A stretch of 64,000 nt of DNA from Verrucomicrobiota bacterium (GTDB lineage: Bacteria; Verrucomicrobiota; Verrucomicrobiia; CAIQCK01): the NCBI GenBank assembly GCA_016235595.1, contig JACRJX010000048.1:297519-361518 (forward strand). The letters are read 5' to 3'. Both the position numbers and the translations under genes were made by a program. Each line of letters starts with the position of its first letter. Position 1 is the stretch's first letter. Positions 18,338 through 27,616 of the stretch are shown piece by piece. The notes under the pieces were generated by a model, which did no database searches, was not told the origin of the DNA, and worked only from the letters and a program-made list of their open reading frames with translations.

Positions 18338-20104
18338 ATGCGTTTTGATGTGGCGGTTGAGGCGGCAAAATTGGCGAAGACGGTGTTGACAGCGATGGTG
18401 GTTTTTGGGGCGGTGGTAAGTGACGCTGCCACGTCGGAGCCGGGGCCCAATGTTTTTGAAAGCTCCGTCACGCCTGCGCCTGAAGGCCCGATTGACAAGA
18501 TCGTTTTCGCGAAGCTCTCGTCGCTGAAAATCCAGCCCACGCTCTGCACCGATGCGGTGTTTGTCCGGCGCGCCTACCTCGACATTATCGGCACGCTGCC
18601 CACGGCGAAGGAGGCCAAGGAGTTCATTGAGGATCAGGACACAAAGAACAAACGGCGGCTGTTGATTGACCGGCTGCTGGATCGCGAAGAGTTCGCCGAC
18701 TACTGGGCGATGCGGTGGGGCGACATCCTGCGGATCAAGGCGGAGTTTCCTGTCAATCTCTGGCCCAATGCCGCCCAGGCGTTTCATCGCTGGGTGCGGG
18801 CCTCGCTCGTCGAGAACAAGCCGTACGATCAGTTCGTCAACGAGATGCTTACCTCCAGCGGCAGCAATTTTCGCGTCGGCCCGGTCAACTTCTACCGTGC
18901 CATCCAGAGCCGGACACCGGAAGGCATCGCGGGCGCCGTGGCGCTGACGTTCATGGGAACGCGCACCGATTCCTGGCCGACCAACAAATTGGCCGGCATG
19001 GCGGTGTTCTTCTCGCAGATCAGTTACAAGCCCACCAGCGAGTGGAAGGAGGAACATGTTTTTTGGAACCCTCTCGGTTCCAACGTTGTGATCGCCAGCA
19101 GCGTGCCCGGCAAAGACCGCATCGCCTCCATCGCGCAACCCGCCAGCGCCACCATGCAGACGTTCGATCCAGCGGCGGCCAACCACGGGGCGTTGGTGGG
19201 GATCTTTCCGGACGGAACCAAAGTCAAGCTGTCTCCCAACAAGGACCCTCGGGAGGTTTTCGCAGACTGGCTGGTCACACCGAAAAATCCCTGGTTCACG
19301 CGCGCTATCGCGAACCGCGTCTGGGCTTGGTTGATGGGACGCGGCATCGTTCACGAGCCGGACGACATCCGGGACGACAACCCGCCGAGCAATCCTGCGC
19401 TGCTGGCTTGTCTGGAGAAGGAACTCATCGCGGCGCGCTACGATCTGAAGAAATTCTACCGGTTGATCCTGAATTCCAAGACGTATCAGTTCTCCTCCAT
19501 GCCCAAGGTCATCACGCCTGAAGCCGAGGCCAACTTTGCGAGCTACTCGCTGCGTCGTCTGGATGCGGAGGTGTTGATCGATATCATCAACAAAATCACT
19601 GGCGCGACGGATCTTTACACCAGTCCCATTCCAGAGCCGTTTACCTATATCCCGGAGGGCAAGTCAGCCGTTGCAATCGCGGACGGCAGTATCACCAGCC
19701 CATTCCTGACCTTGTTCGGACGCACGGCGCGCGCCACCGGCATGGAGAACGAGCGCAACAACAAACCGGTTCCCAGCCAGTGGTTGCACATGCTCAATTC
19801 CAGCCACATTTATCGCAAGATCAACGAAGGCCCCCAGATGAGGGCGATTCTCGATTCCGGCCACAAACCGCAGGAGATCATCGAGGACCTTTACCTGACG
19901 ATCCTGTCGCGATTGCCGACGGCTGACGAGGTGAAGAGTCTGGAAGCGTATGGCAGGGTGCAGGTGGTCAAGACGCCGCCGGTCATGAAGAATGGCAAGT
20001 CGGTCAAACAGCCAGACAAAACCATCATAGTGAAGCGGCGCGACGACTGGGTTGACATCGCCTGGGCGTTGCTCAATAGCGCGGAGTTCCTGTACAGGCA
20101 CTGA
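18338..20104 (+). CDS. DUF1549/DUF1553 (PSD1-type) secreted protein
   Basis: This 588-aa protein is a member of the planctomycete/verrucomicrobial cytochrome-associated family. The signal region is MRFDVAVEAAKLAKTVLTAM with cleavage near SDA. DUF1549 covers roughly residues 40-230 (DAVFVRRAYLDIIGTLPTAK, RLLIDRLLDREEFADYWAMR WGD split across the signature), and DUF1553 the C-terminal part (WFTRAIANRVWAWLMGRGIV, EKELIAARYDLKKFYRLILN, WALLNSAEFLYRH). No CxxCH haem site is present, so this is a haem-less version. The ATG at 18338 is preceded by AGGAAAGG. The DUF1501 gene follows after 70 bases, a standard pairing of this group whose biochemical role is still unknown. Confidence 0.9.
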   Translation: MRFDVAVEAAKLAKTVLTAMVVFGAVVSDAATSEPGPNVFESSVTPAPEGPIDKIVFAKLSSLKIQPTLCTDAVFVRRAYLDIIGTLPTAKEAKEFIEDQDTKNKRRLLIDRLLDREEFADYWAMRWGDILRIKAEFPVNLWPNAAQAFHRWVRASLVENKPYDQFVNEMLTSSGSNFRVGPVNFYRAIQSRTPEGIAGAVALTFMGTRTDSWPTNKLAGMAVFFSQISYKPTSEWKEEHVFWNPLGSNVVIASSVPGKDRIASIAQPASATMQTFDPAAANHGALVGIFPDGTKVKLSPNKDPREVFADWLVTPKNPWFTRAIANRVWAWLMGRGIVHEPDDIRDDNPPSNPALLACLEKELIAARYDLKKFYRLILNSKTYQFSSMPKVITPEAEANFASYSLRRLDAEVLIDIINKITGATDLYTSPIPEPFTYIPEGKSAVAIADGSITSPFLTLFGRTARATGMENERNNKPVPSQWLHMLNSSHIYRKINEGPQMRAILDSGHKPQEIIEDLYLTILSRLPTADEVKSLEAYGRVQVVKTPPVMKNGKSVKQPDKTIIVKRRDDWVDIAWALLNSAEFLYRH

Positions 20105-20174
20105 TTTTTACATCTGTCACGAGGCATGATAAATTTCCGGCCAGTCCGGATTGTAATGAAAGGAAACTGAAAAG

Positions 20175-21542
20175 ATGAGCGTGAGCCACAGTTCGAAAAA
20201 CGGACGAAACATCTCCCGGCGTGAAGTGCTGCGTCGCGGTGTCTATGCGACGACCGGATTGATGTTGGCCGACCGTTTGGGACCTCAAGCATTCGCGGTG
20301 GCCTCTCCATCCGCGCCAGCGGCCACCAAGGGCAAAGCCAAGGCCAAGTCGGTCATCCAAGTTTTTCTCTGGGGCGGCATGTCGCACAACGACACGTGGG
20401 ATCCGAAGCCGGAGGCGGGCTACGAATACATGGGCGAGTTCGCCAAGGCGATTCCGACCAACGTGGACGGCATCCAAGTTGGCGAGCTGTTCCCGATGCT
20501 TGCGAAGCAGGCGGACAAGTATTCGATCATCCGCAGTATGACGCATCGCAACAACGGCCACGAGACTGCGGCCTACCTGATGCAGACCGGCCACACGCCC
20601 GGCGAGCGGCTGGCGTATCCGAGCGTCGGGGCCATATTCGCGCTGTTCAAGGGCAAGGAATACAAGGGCATCATTCCGCCCTACGTGGTGATGACGCAGG
20701 CGCAGGGCCGGTTCTCCGAAGAAGGTTTCCTGGGGCCGAAATACAAACCCTTTGCCACCGGCGGCGACCCGAACGCGAACCGCTTCGAGGTGGAAGGCGT
20801 CGTGGCCCGTGCCATCGCCGACGACCGGCAGAAGAGCCGGCGCGAGTTGCTCGAGAAGATGAATACGATGGGCAAGGCGATGGCCGCCAGCCCGCAAATG
20901 GCCGCCGCGGAGGAATCCAAGAAAGCGGCGTATGACTTGATTCTGGGCAAAGGCAAAGAGGTGTTCGATCTCTCCCTCGAGAAACCGGAGTTGCGGGACA
21001 AGTACGGCCGCCACACCTTTGGGCAGGAGTGTTTGGCGGCGCGCCGGCTGGTGGAGGCGGGTGTTCCATACGTTGTTATCAACTACCCCGGCGGGTGGGA
21101 CACGCACAGCAACCACTTTGCGACCATGCGCCGTCAGTGCCCGAATCTGGACCAAGGTCTGGCGACGCTGCTGCAAGACTTGAAAGATCGTGGTTTGCTT
21201 GAGACCACCATCGTGTGGTGCACTGGCGAGTTTGGCCGCGGTCCTAAAGTGGACTGGCAGCCACCTTGGAATGGTGGTCGGAACCACTACGGCAACGTGT
21301 TCAGCGTTCTGGTCGCCGGCGGCGGCTTCAAAGGTGGCCACATCGTTGGCTCATCCGACGCAAAGGGTGAGGAACCCAAAGATCGCCCTGTGTATCCGGT
21401 GGACCTCATCGGCAGCATCTATCAGTTGGCAGGCATTGACGCCAACGCGAAGCTGCCCCACCCGATGGGCTTGGAGGCCCACGTGTTGCCCTCCGCCGCG
21501 GAAGGCGTGAAGTCGAACGGACTTTTGACAGAGATCATGTAG
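20175..21542 (+). CDS. DUF1501 domain protein with Tat-like signal
   Basis: This 455-aa protein begins with a twin-arginine type signal (ISRREVLRRGVYATTGLML) and continues with the DUF1501 domain, related in fold to alkaline-phosphatase-like sulfatase proteins: VIQVFLWGGMSHNDTWDPKP, IIRSMTHRNNGHETAAYLMQ, WDTHSNHF, TTIVWCTGEFGRGPKVDW, GRNHYGNVFSVLVAGGGFKG. The last block, usually with GRDH in the family, reads GRNHY here. AAGGAAAC lies eight to nine bases before the ATG. Family partner of the preceding DUF1549/DUF1553 protein; their exact joint activity is not established. Confidence 0.92.
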   Translation: MSVSHSSKNGRNISRREVLRRGVYATTGLMLADRLGPQAFAVASPSAPAATKGKAKAKSVIQVFLWGGMSHNDTWDPKPEAGYEYMGEFAKAIPTNVDGIQVGELFPMLAKQADKYSIIRSMTHRNNGHETAAYLMQTGHTPGERLAYPSVGAIFALFKGKEYKGIIPPYVVMTQAQGRFSEEGFLGPKYKPFATGGDPNANRFEVEGVVARAIADDRQKSRRELLEKMNTMGKAMAASPQMAAAEESKKAAYDLILGKGKEVFDLSLEKPELRDKYGRHTFGQECLAARRLVEAGVPYVVINYPGGWDTHSNHFATMRRQCPNLDQGLATLLQDLKDRGLLETTIVWCTGEFGRGPKVDWQPPWNGGRNHYGNVFSVLVAGGGFKGGHIVGSSDAKGEEPKDRPVYPVDLIGSIYQLAGIDANAKLPHPMGLEAHVLPSAAEGVKSNGLLTEIM

Positions 21543-21553
21543 TAAATTGCGGC

Positions 21554-21623
21554 AACCACGGAATGCACGGAAGGACACGAAAGGCAGCAGTTTTGTTTCG
21601 TGCATTCTGTGCATTCCGTGGTT
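21554..21623. repeat. Large inverted repeat with CACGGA-type units and T run
   Basis: The left arm 21554-21582 and the right arm 21596-21623 pair over almost their full 28-29 bases with one bulge and two mismatches around a 13-base loop. Each arm is built from short units such as CACGGAATG and CACGGAAGGA. The right arm is followed by CTTTTT. Elements of this ACCACGGA type recur in environmental bacterial genomes (recalled, not checked). The position between the DUF1501 and PPC genes and the T run suggest a terminator or mRNA-processing hairpin. Confidence 0.8.
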
Positions 21624-21651
21624 CTTTTTGTGTGCAAGCATGGAGCGGCTT

Positions 21652-23946
21652 ATGGACAAAGTGAAATGGCTCGCGGTTCTTGGAATGGCCGGTGTCGTGG
21701 CGATGGTTCAGCCGGCATGGGCGCAGACCAGGCCGTATATCGGTTTTGCGTATCCCGCTGGCGGCCAGCAAGGCACGACGTTTCAAGTCAAACTGGGTGG
21801 ACAAGCCATGGCGGGCGTTAATGGTGTGGTGGTCTCCGGCTCGGGTGTGACCGCCAGGTTGATCGAGTATCATCCCTCGCTGGGGCCCATTGACATCACT
21901 CTGTTGAGCGAACAACTGAGGGATTTGAGGAAGGCGAAGACCCTGCTTTGTTCGGCGTCGCCCATGACAGGCTCGGGAGAGATGATGATGTCATTAGGGG
22001 ACGAGATGATGATGTCCTCGCAGAAGGCCGGGCCGAAGGCTCCGACAAGCACGGGAGAGCCGATGATGTCATCAGGGGATGAGATGATGTCTTCGCAAAA
22101 GGCTGGGTCGAAGACCGCCCCGGTGATCGACAGTGTGGCGGTCGATCAGTTGATGGCCAAACTTGACAAGAGGATTCGCGCCTACTGCAACCGGCCGGCT
22201 TCCGTCTCGCTTGCCAGCCTCGCTTATGTTGAAGTCACGATAGCTCCCGATGCGCCTCCGGGTGAACGGGAACTGCGCTTGGTGAGCCTGCGCGGCGGCG
22301 CGTCGAACCCACTCCCTTTCTATGTCGGCCAGCTGCCTGAATACTGCCGCAAGCCGATGAAAACCGCTGATTATCAGGTGCTCGGCAAAGAGAATCTCGC
22401 CCTGCGGAAGCGGCCGGATAATGAGATCGAGGACCGCGTGGCCGTTCCGTGCACCGTGAACGGTCAGATTGCTTCCGGCGAACTCAACCGGTATCGGTTC
22501 GAAGCGCGCAAGGGCCAGCAACTGGTTATCACCACCCTGGCGCGGCAGTTGATCCCGTATGTTGCCGACGCCGTGCCCGGCTGGTTTCAGCCCGTACTGA
22601 CGCTTTACGATGCCAACGGCAAGGAAGTGGCCTATGACGATGATTATCGCTTTAAACCGGATCCGATCATTGTCTATAGGATCCCCCAGGACGGCGAATA
22701 TGTGTTGGTCATCAATGACGCCATTTTCCGAGGTCGCGAAGATTTTGTCTATCGCGTCACCATCGGTGAGACGCCGTTCATCACGAGCATCTTCCCGCTG
22801 GGTGGCCGGGTGGGCGAGCCGGTCTCGGTTAGAATGAAAGGCTTGCATCTAGGCAACGCCCAACTGGCGTTGCCCGCCAAAGACGCCGAGCCGGGCATCC
22901 ATCAGGTTGTTGCGAATAAAGACGGATTCCTTTCCAATCCCATGCCGTTTGCCTTGGACACGTTGCCGGAAATTTTCGACAAGGAATCCAACAACCCCTC
23001 GGAACGCGTGCAGAAGGTGACGCTGCCCGTCATCGTCAACGGGCGTATTGACAAGGAGGACGACTGGGACGTCTTCGAGTTCACCGGCAATGCGGGCGAC
23101 ACGATCGTCGCAGAAGTTTTTGCGCGGCGGCTCGATTCCCCGGTGGATTCCGTGATCAAACTCACCGACGCGAGCGGCCAACTGGTGGCGTTCAGTGATG
23201 ACCGGGAGGATATCAGCGCGGGCATCAACACGCACCATGCGGATTCCTATTTCATGGTCAGGCTGCCCGCCGATGGCACCTACTACGTCCACATTGGCGA
23301 TACGGGCCGCAAGGGCGGCGAGGAATATGGCTACCGCCTGCGTATCAGCGCGCCGCAGCCTGATTTCGCGTTGCGTGTCGTGGCCAGCAGCATCAGCTCT
23401 CGGCAGAAGAGCAGCACCGGTTTCAGTGTCTATGCCACGCGCAAGGACGGTTTCGAAGGCCCCATCAAGATCACCCTGAAAGACCCGCCGCCCGGATTCG
23501 TTCCCTATCCTGTCATACTCACCGGCACTCAAAACATCACGCGGATCAACTTCAGAACGGACCTTGCAACCAAAGGCCCCATTAACATCACCGTCGTGGG
23601 CAGCGCAAAGATTGGAGACAAGGAAATCACCCATACAGCCGTTCCTGCTGAAGACCGGATGCAAGCGTTCTTGTGGCGGCATCTCGTGCCGGCGCAGGAC
23701 CTGAAGGTTCTTGTTTTCGACGGTTCCTACGACCCCCCGCCCGCGCGTGTGCCGCGGGAGATTCCACCCGAGGTGCTGGTCCGGGCGAAGGTCAAGGCTG
23801 CCGAGATGCAGGCCAAGGGACAGAAGTTCACCAAGGGGCAGGCGGCCGGCCGTGTGCGGCAGCTCAAGATGCTCTTTGAAGAGGGGCTGTTCACGAACAA
23901 TTTCTACGGCGAAAAAGCCGCGGAATGCGAATGTGCCGCGCAGTGA
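21652..23946 (+). CDS. Secreted PPC-domain protein, copy 1
   Basis: This 764-aa secreted protein has a signal peptide (MDKVKWLAVLGMAGVVAMVQ, cleavage after AWA-Q) and an N-terminal beta domain beginning RPYIGFAYPAGGQQGTTFQV. A methionine-rich linker with repeated (G/D)EMM(M)S units lies at about residues 105-150. Two pre-peptidase C-terminal (PPC) type beta-sandwich regions follow (NRYRFEARKGQQLVITTLAR, then DDWDVFEFTGNAGDTIVAEV), with an Ig-like domain between. The TGGAGCGGCTT preceding the ATG at 21652 is also found before the paralog at 24062, and this fixes both starts. Genes of this type often follow DUF1549 and DUF1501 genes. The function is unknown, probably binding or scaffolding at the cell surface. 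Confidence 0.85.
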   Translation: MDKVKWLAVLGMAGVVAMVQPAWAQTRPYIGFAYPAGGQQGTTFQVKLGGQAMAGVNGVVVSGSGVTARLIEYHPSLGPIDITLLSEQLRDLRKAKTLLCSASPMTGSGEMMMSLGDEMMMSSQKAGPKAPTSTGEPMMSSGDEMMSSQKAGSKTAPVIDSVAVDQLMAKLDKRIRAYCNRPASVSLASLAYVEVTIAPDAPPGERELRLVSLRGGASNPLPFYVGQLPEYCRKPMKTADYQVLGKENLALRKRPDNEIEDRVAVPCTVNGQIASGELNRYRFEARKGQQLVITTLARQLIPYVADAVPGWFQPVLTLYDANGKEVAYDDDYRFKPDPIIVYRIPQDGEYVLVINDAIFRGREDFVYRVTIGETPFITSIFPLGGRVGEPVSVRMKGLHLGNAQLALPAKDAEPGIHQVVANKDGFLSNPMPFALDTLPEIFDKESNNPSERVQKVTLPVIVNGRIDKEDDWDVFEFTGNAGDTIVAEVFARRLDSPVDSVIKLTDASGQLVAFSDDREDISAGINTHHADSYFMVRLPADGTYYVHIGDTGRKGGEEYGYRLRISAPQPDFALRVVASSISSRQKSSTGFSVYATRKDGFEGPIKITLKDPPPGFVPYPVILTGTQNITRINFRTDLATKGPINITVVGSAKIGDKEITHTAVPAEDRMQAFLWRHLVPAQDLKVLVFDGSYDPPPARVPREIPPEVLVRAKVKAAEMQAKGQKFTKGQAAGRVRQLKMLFEEGLFTNNFYGEKAAECECAAQ

Positions 23947-23978
23947 AATTCATGTTACTGTCAAGGGACCCGGCGACC

Positions 23979-24038
23979 GGGATACACAGAGCGCGGCACA
24001 CTTCGTGCATTTTCAGCATGCTGTGAATTTCTGTGCAG
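23979..24038. repeat. Degenerate inverted repeat before the second PPC gene
   Basis: The spacer between the two PPC genes holds ACACAGAGCGCGGCACACTTCG and, downstream, GCTGTGAATTTCTGTG, which pair only partly. The unit style (CACAGAG, TTCTGTG) and its position match the strong inverted repeat before copy 1, so it may be a decayed relative. Pairing is poor and the identification is tentative. Confidence 0.3.
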
Positions 24039-24061
24039 ATGGATCATTACTGGAGCGGCTT

Positions 24062-26257
24062 ATGAGCAAAGTTCAATGGCCTGTAATTCTGGGCCTGACC
24101 GGCTTGGTGGCGATGGCGCCCTGGGTGCACGCGCAGACAAGACCCTATATCGGTTTTGCCTATCCTGCCGGAGGCCAGCAGGGGACAACATTTCAAGTCA
24201 AGCTGGGCGGACAGGCTCTGGATGGCATTACGGGGGCGATCGTCAGTGGTTCCGGCGTCACAGCCCGGCTGGTGGAGTATCAGAAGAAACTGGGCCCCCA
24301 GGATATGCAGTTGTTGAATCAGCAACTGGCGGAGTTGAGGAAGACGCAAACGAAGGGGGCCTCGAAAAAGAAATCGTCGGATGACGAGATGATGATGATG
24401 TCCTCGGAGGGATCGGCGGGGAAGGCTTCGGCAGTCGCAAAGGACGAGGCCACACGGAAGCTGATGGAGAAGATTCAAAACCGAATACGCACCTACGTGT
24501 TGAGGCCCGCCAGTGTTTCCCTCGCCAGCCTTGCTTATGTGGAGGTTACGATCGCTCCCGATGCGGCGCCCGGCGAACGGGAGTTGCGACTGGTGACCCT
24601 GCGCGGCGGCGCATCGAATCCCCTCCCGTTCCTCGTCGGCCAATTGCCCGAATACTGCCGAAAGCCGATGAGCACCACGCCTTTTCAAGTGCTTGGCAAG
24701 GAGCAACTGGCTCTTCGTAAACGGCCGGAATACGAGATTGAGGACCGCGTTTCCATCCCGTGCACGGTGAACGGCCAGATCGCTTCCGGCGAGGTCAACC
24801 GATATCGGTTCGATGCGCGCAAGGGTCAGCGGCTGGTCATCACCACGCTGGCGCGGCAGTTGATCCCGTATCTTGCCGACGCCGTGCCCGGTTGGTTTCA
24901 GCCCGTGCTGGTTCTCTACGACGCGGACGGGAAGGAATTGGCGTATGACGATGACTACCGGTTCAGGCCCGACCCGACGATCGTCTATCAGATTCCAAAG
25001 GACGGCGAGTATGTGTTCACCATCACCGACGCGATTTATCGCGGTCGCGAAGATTTCGTCTATCGCGTCACTATCGGCGAGACGCCGTTCATCACGAGCA
25101 TCTTCCCGCTGGGCGGCCGCGTGGGCGAGCCGCACTCGATCAAAATGAAAGGCTTGAATCTTGGCGATGCCGAGCTGATGCCTCCCCCCCAAGATGCCGG
25201 ACCGGGCATCCAAATGGTCGCCGCGCACAAGGATGAATTCGTCTCCAACCATGTGCCGTTTGCGCTCGACACGCTGCCGGAAGCCTTCGACAAGGAGCCG
25301 AACAATACCCTGGCGAACGCACAGAAGGTGAAGCTGCCCGTCATTATAAACGGACGCATTGACAAAGGGGACGACTGGGACGTGTTCACATTCACCGGCA
25401 GAGCTGGCGACACGGTCGTCGCGGAAGTTTATGCGCGCCGGCTTGATTCCCCGATGGATTCCGAAATCAAGCTGACCGATGCCAAGGGCCAACTGCTTGC
25501 GTTCAGCGACGACCAGGAGGACCTCGGCGCGGGCGTCAATACCCACCACGCGGATTCCTACTTCAGGGCCAAGCTGCCTGCCGACGGGACCTACTACGTT
25601 CACATTGGCGACACCGGACGCAAGGGTGGTGAAGAGTATGGCTATCGCCTGCGCATCAGCGCGCCTCGACCTGATTTCGCGTTGCGTGTCGTGGCCAGCA
25701 GCACCAGTGTCCGGCAAAAGGGCACCGCTGCTTTCAGCGTCTATGCCACACGCAAGGACGGCTTCGATGGCCCCATCAAGATCACCCTGAAGAATCCTCC
25801 GGCCGGATTTACTTCCTATCCTGTCACCCTGAACGGCACTCAGAACATCACCCGCCTTAGCTTCAAGGTGGGCTTGGCGACCCAAGGCCCTATCAATATT
25901 ACTGTCATCGGCAGCGCGAGAATCGGGGACAAGAGGATCGTCCATACCGCCGTGGCTGCGGAAGACAAGATGCAGGCATTCTTGTGGCGGCACCTCGTCC
26001 CTGCCCAGGAGCTGAAGGTTCTTGTTTTCGATCCTTCCTCCCAGCCACCGTCCAGACGCGAGCCGCGCGAGATCTCGGCCGAGGTGATGGCCCAAGCCAA
26101 GGTCAAAGCAACCGAGTTGCAGTCCAAAGGGCAGAAGTTTAGCAAGAAACAGGTGGCTGGTCGGATACAGCAAATCAGATATCTTTTTGACGAGGGGCTG
26201 ATCACTGACGATTTCTTCGGCGAGAAAACCGCCGAATGCGAAGCCGCCACGCAGTGA
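24062..26257 (+). CDS. Secreted PPC-domain protein, copy 2
   Basis: This 731-aa paralog of the preceding protein is conserved along its whole length: signal peptide (MSKVQWPVILGLTGLVAMAP, cleavage near VHA-Q), the same opening RPYIGFAYPAGGQQGTTFQV, PPC-like regions (NRYRFDARKGQRLVITTLAR and DDWDVFTFTGRAGDTVVAEV) and the same ending pattern (LFDEGLITDDFFGEKTAECE). Its linker keeps only one methionine cluster (SSDDEMMMMSSEG), where copy 1 has several. The pair arose by tandem duplication. The start at 24062 follows the shared TGGAGCGGCTT. Function unknown; presumably co-expressed with the DUF1549/DUF1501 genes. Confidence 0.85.
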   Translation: MSKVQWPVILGLTGLVAMAPWVHAQTRPYIGFAYPAGGQQGTTFQVKLGGQALDGITGAIVSGSGVTARLVEYQKKLGPQDMQLLNQQLAELRKTQTKGASKKKSSDDEMMMMSSEGSAGKASAVAKDEATRKLMEKIQNRIRTYVLRPASVSLASLAYVEVTIAPDAAPGERELRLVTLRGGASNPLPFLVGQLPEYCRKPMSTTPFQVLGKEQLALRKRPEYEIEDRVSIPCTVNGQIASGEVNRYRFDARKGQRLVITTLARQLIPYLADAVPGWFQPVLVLYDADGKELAYDDDYRFRPDPTIVYQIPKDGEYVFTITDAIYRGREDFVYRVTIGETPFITSIFPLGGRVGEPHSIKMKGLNLGDAELMPPPQDAGPGIQMVAAHKDEFVSNHVPFALDTLPEAFDKEPNNTLANAQKVKLPVIINGRIDKGDDWDVFTFTGRAGDTVVAEVYARRLDSPMDSEIKLTDAKGQLLAFSDDQEDLGAGVNTHHADSYFRAKLPADGTYYVHIGDTGRKGGEEYGYRLRISAPRPDFALRVVASSTSVRQKGTAAFSVYATRKDGFDGPIKITLKNPPAGFTSYPVTLNGTQNITRLSFKVGLATQGPINITVIGSARIGDKRIVHTAVAAEDKMQAFLWRHLVPAQELKVLVFDPSSQPPSRREPREISAEVMAQAKVKATELQSKGQKFSKKQVAGRIQQIRYLFDEGLITDDFFGEKTAECEAATQ

Positions 26258-26289
26258 GATGTTGAGGCGGCTCCTCGGACTCCGCGGCG

Positions 26290-26703
26290 TTACTCGCCCA
26301 TGACCTTGATGATGGCCTTCTTCCGGCGCTGGCCGTCGAACTCGCAGTAGAACACCTCCTGCCACGGGCCGAGGTCGAGCTTCCCGTCCGTCACCGGCAC
26401 GATCACTTGATGGTGGACGAGGATGTTCTTGAGGTGGCTGTCGCCGTTGGTTTCGCCGGTGCGATGGTGGTCGTAGTCCTCGCGGAACGGCGCGAGCGAC
26501 TCCAGCCATTTGTCAATGTCCTGCCAGAGACCCGGTTCGTTGTCGTTCACCACCATGCCAGCGGTGATGTGCATTGCCGACACCAGCACCATCCCTTCGC
26601 GGATGCCGCTCTTGCGCACCGCCGCCTCCACCTTGTCCGTGATCCGCACGTATTCGCGATGCTTCTGCGTCTGGAACCAGAGATATTCGGTGTGGAATTT
26701 CAT
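26290..26703 (-). CDS. YjbQ/UPF0047 family protein
   Basis: This 137-aa cytoplasmic protein matches the YjbQ (UPF0047) family: MKFHTEYLWFQTQKHREYV at the start, GMVLVSAMHITAGMVVNDNE with the conserved His, DYDHHRTGETNGDSHLKNIL with further His and Asp residues, and VFYCEFDGQRRKKAIIKVMG at the end. Some members are reported to have thiamine-phosphate synthase activity; the physiological role is uncertain. I chose ATG at 26703 because family members begin MxFHTEY; an ATG pair 12-15 bases upstream is in frame. The gene converges on the PPC gene and is divergent from the HAD gene. Confidence 0.88.
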   Translation of the reverse strand: MKFHTEYLWFQTQKHREYVRITDKVEAAVRKSGIREGMVLVSAMHITAGMVVNDNEPGLWQDIDKWLESLAPFREDYDHHRTGETNGDSHLKNILVHHQVIVPVTDGKLDLGPWQEVFYCEFDGQRRKKAIIKVMGE

Positions 26704-26779
26704 AGCATCGCCCATCATAAACTCGACGGCGTCCCGGCTGAAGTTGATTTTTGGTTTCCGAAGCCTTTAACTGGTTGGA

Positions 26780-27616
26780 ATGTCTATGGCAAAAAACTTC
26801 AGTGGTTTGGTTGAATTCATGCCGTCCTTCAGTCCGCGGCCGGAGATCAGCCATGTCGTGTTCGACTTCGATGGCACGGTATCGTTGATCCGGCAGGGAT
26901 GGCCGGAGGTGATGGTGCCCATGTTCGTGGAAATGCTCCCGCGCCTGCCCGGTGAGTCCGACGAGGCTGCGCGGCAGCTCGTCACTGACGACATCATGCG
27001 GCTCAACGGCAAGCAGACCATTTACCAGATGATCCAGCTCGCCGAGCGCATCAAGGAACGCGGAGGCCAGCCGCGCGAGCCGCTCTGGTATAAGCACGAA
27101 TATCTCCGCCGCCTCGATGAACGCATTCGTTCGCGCACGGAACGCCTCCGCAGCGGCGCGGCGCGGCCGGATGATTTTCTCGTCCACGGCTCGCGGTCGT
27201 TGCTGGAAATGCTGCGGCAGCGCGGGCTGTCGCTCTACCTCGCCAGCGGCACCGACGAGCCATTTGTGAAGGCGGAATCCGATCTGCTCGACCTGACGCG
27301 TTACTTCGGCCGGCATATCTATGGCGCGCAGGATGACTACAAAACCTTCTCGAAGAAAATGGTGATCGAGCGTATCTTGCGTGAGAACAAGATTCCTGGC
27401 GCGCGCCTGCTTTCCTTCGGCGACGGTTACGTCGAGATCGAGAACACGAAGGAAGTCGGCGGCCTTGCGGTCGCTGTGGCCAGCGACGAGGCCGCCAACG
27501 GCTCCGGTCGCATGGATGAATGGAAACGCCGCCGGCTGATTGGCGTCGGCGCGGATGTTGTCATCCCGGATTACCGCGACGCCGGCGCATTGCTCGAACT
27601 GGTTTTTGGAAAATGA
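26780..27616 (+). CDS. HAD-superfamily hydrolase
   Basis: This 278-aa protein has HAD motif I (FDFDGTVSLIRQG), motif II (LYLASGTDE), a motif III lysine (KTFSKKMVIERIL) and motif IV (LLSFGDGYVEIENTKEVGG), where the usual second Asp is replaced by Glu. An alpha-helical cap separates motifs I and II. It is probably a phosphatase or phosphoglucomutase-like enzyme acting on a small phosphorylated sugar. Its last four bases overlap the next gene (ATGA), and that gene in turn overlaps a PfkB sugar kinase, so the three very likely act in one pathway. The ATG at 26780 has no strong ribosome site; an ATG at 26786 or 26819 is possible. Confidence 0.82.
   Translation: MSMAKNFSGLVEFMPSFSPRPEISHVVFDFDGTVSLIRQGWPEVMVPMFVEMLPRLPGESDEAARQLVTDDIMRLNGKQTIYQMIQLAERIKERGGQPREPLWYKHEYLRRLDERIRSRTERLRSGAARPDDFLVHGSRSLLEMLRQRGLSLYLASGTDEPFVKAESDLLDLTRYFGRHIYGAQDDYKTFSKKMVIERILRENKIPGARLLSFGDGYVEIENTKEVGGLAVAVASDEAANGSGRMDEWKRRRLIGVGADVVIPDYRDAGALLELVFGK

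Noticed and set aside
17651..19354. Long open frame (567 codons) on the minus strand across a sensor kinase gene and the DUF1549 gene
   Set aside because: It runs opposite a clear family gene with signal peptide and ribosome site and has no family motif; long antisense frames are expected in high-GC sequence.
20073..21341. 422-codon minus-strand frame opposite the DUF1501 gene
   Set aside because: Opposite a family gene with Tat signal and conserved blocks; translated sequence is Arg/Pro rich without motifs.
24047..26509. 820-codon minus-strand frame opposite the second PPC gene
   Set aside because: Antisense to a gene with a paralog, signal peptide and conserved start context; composition Arg/Pro/Gly rich, no motif.
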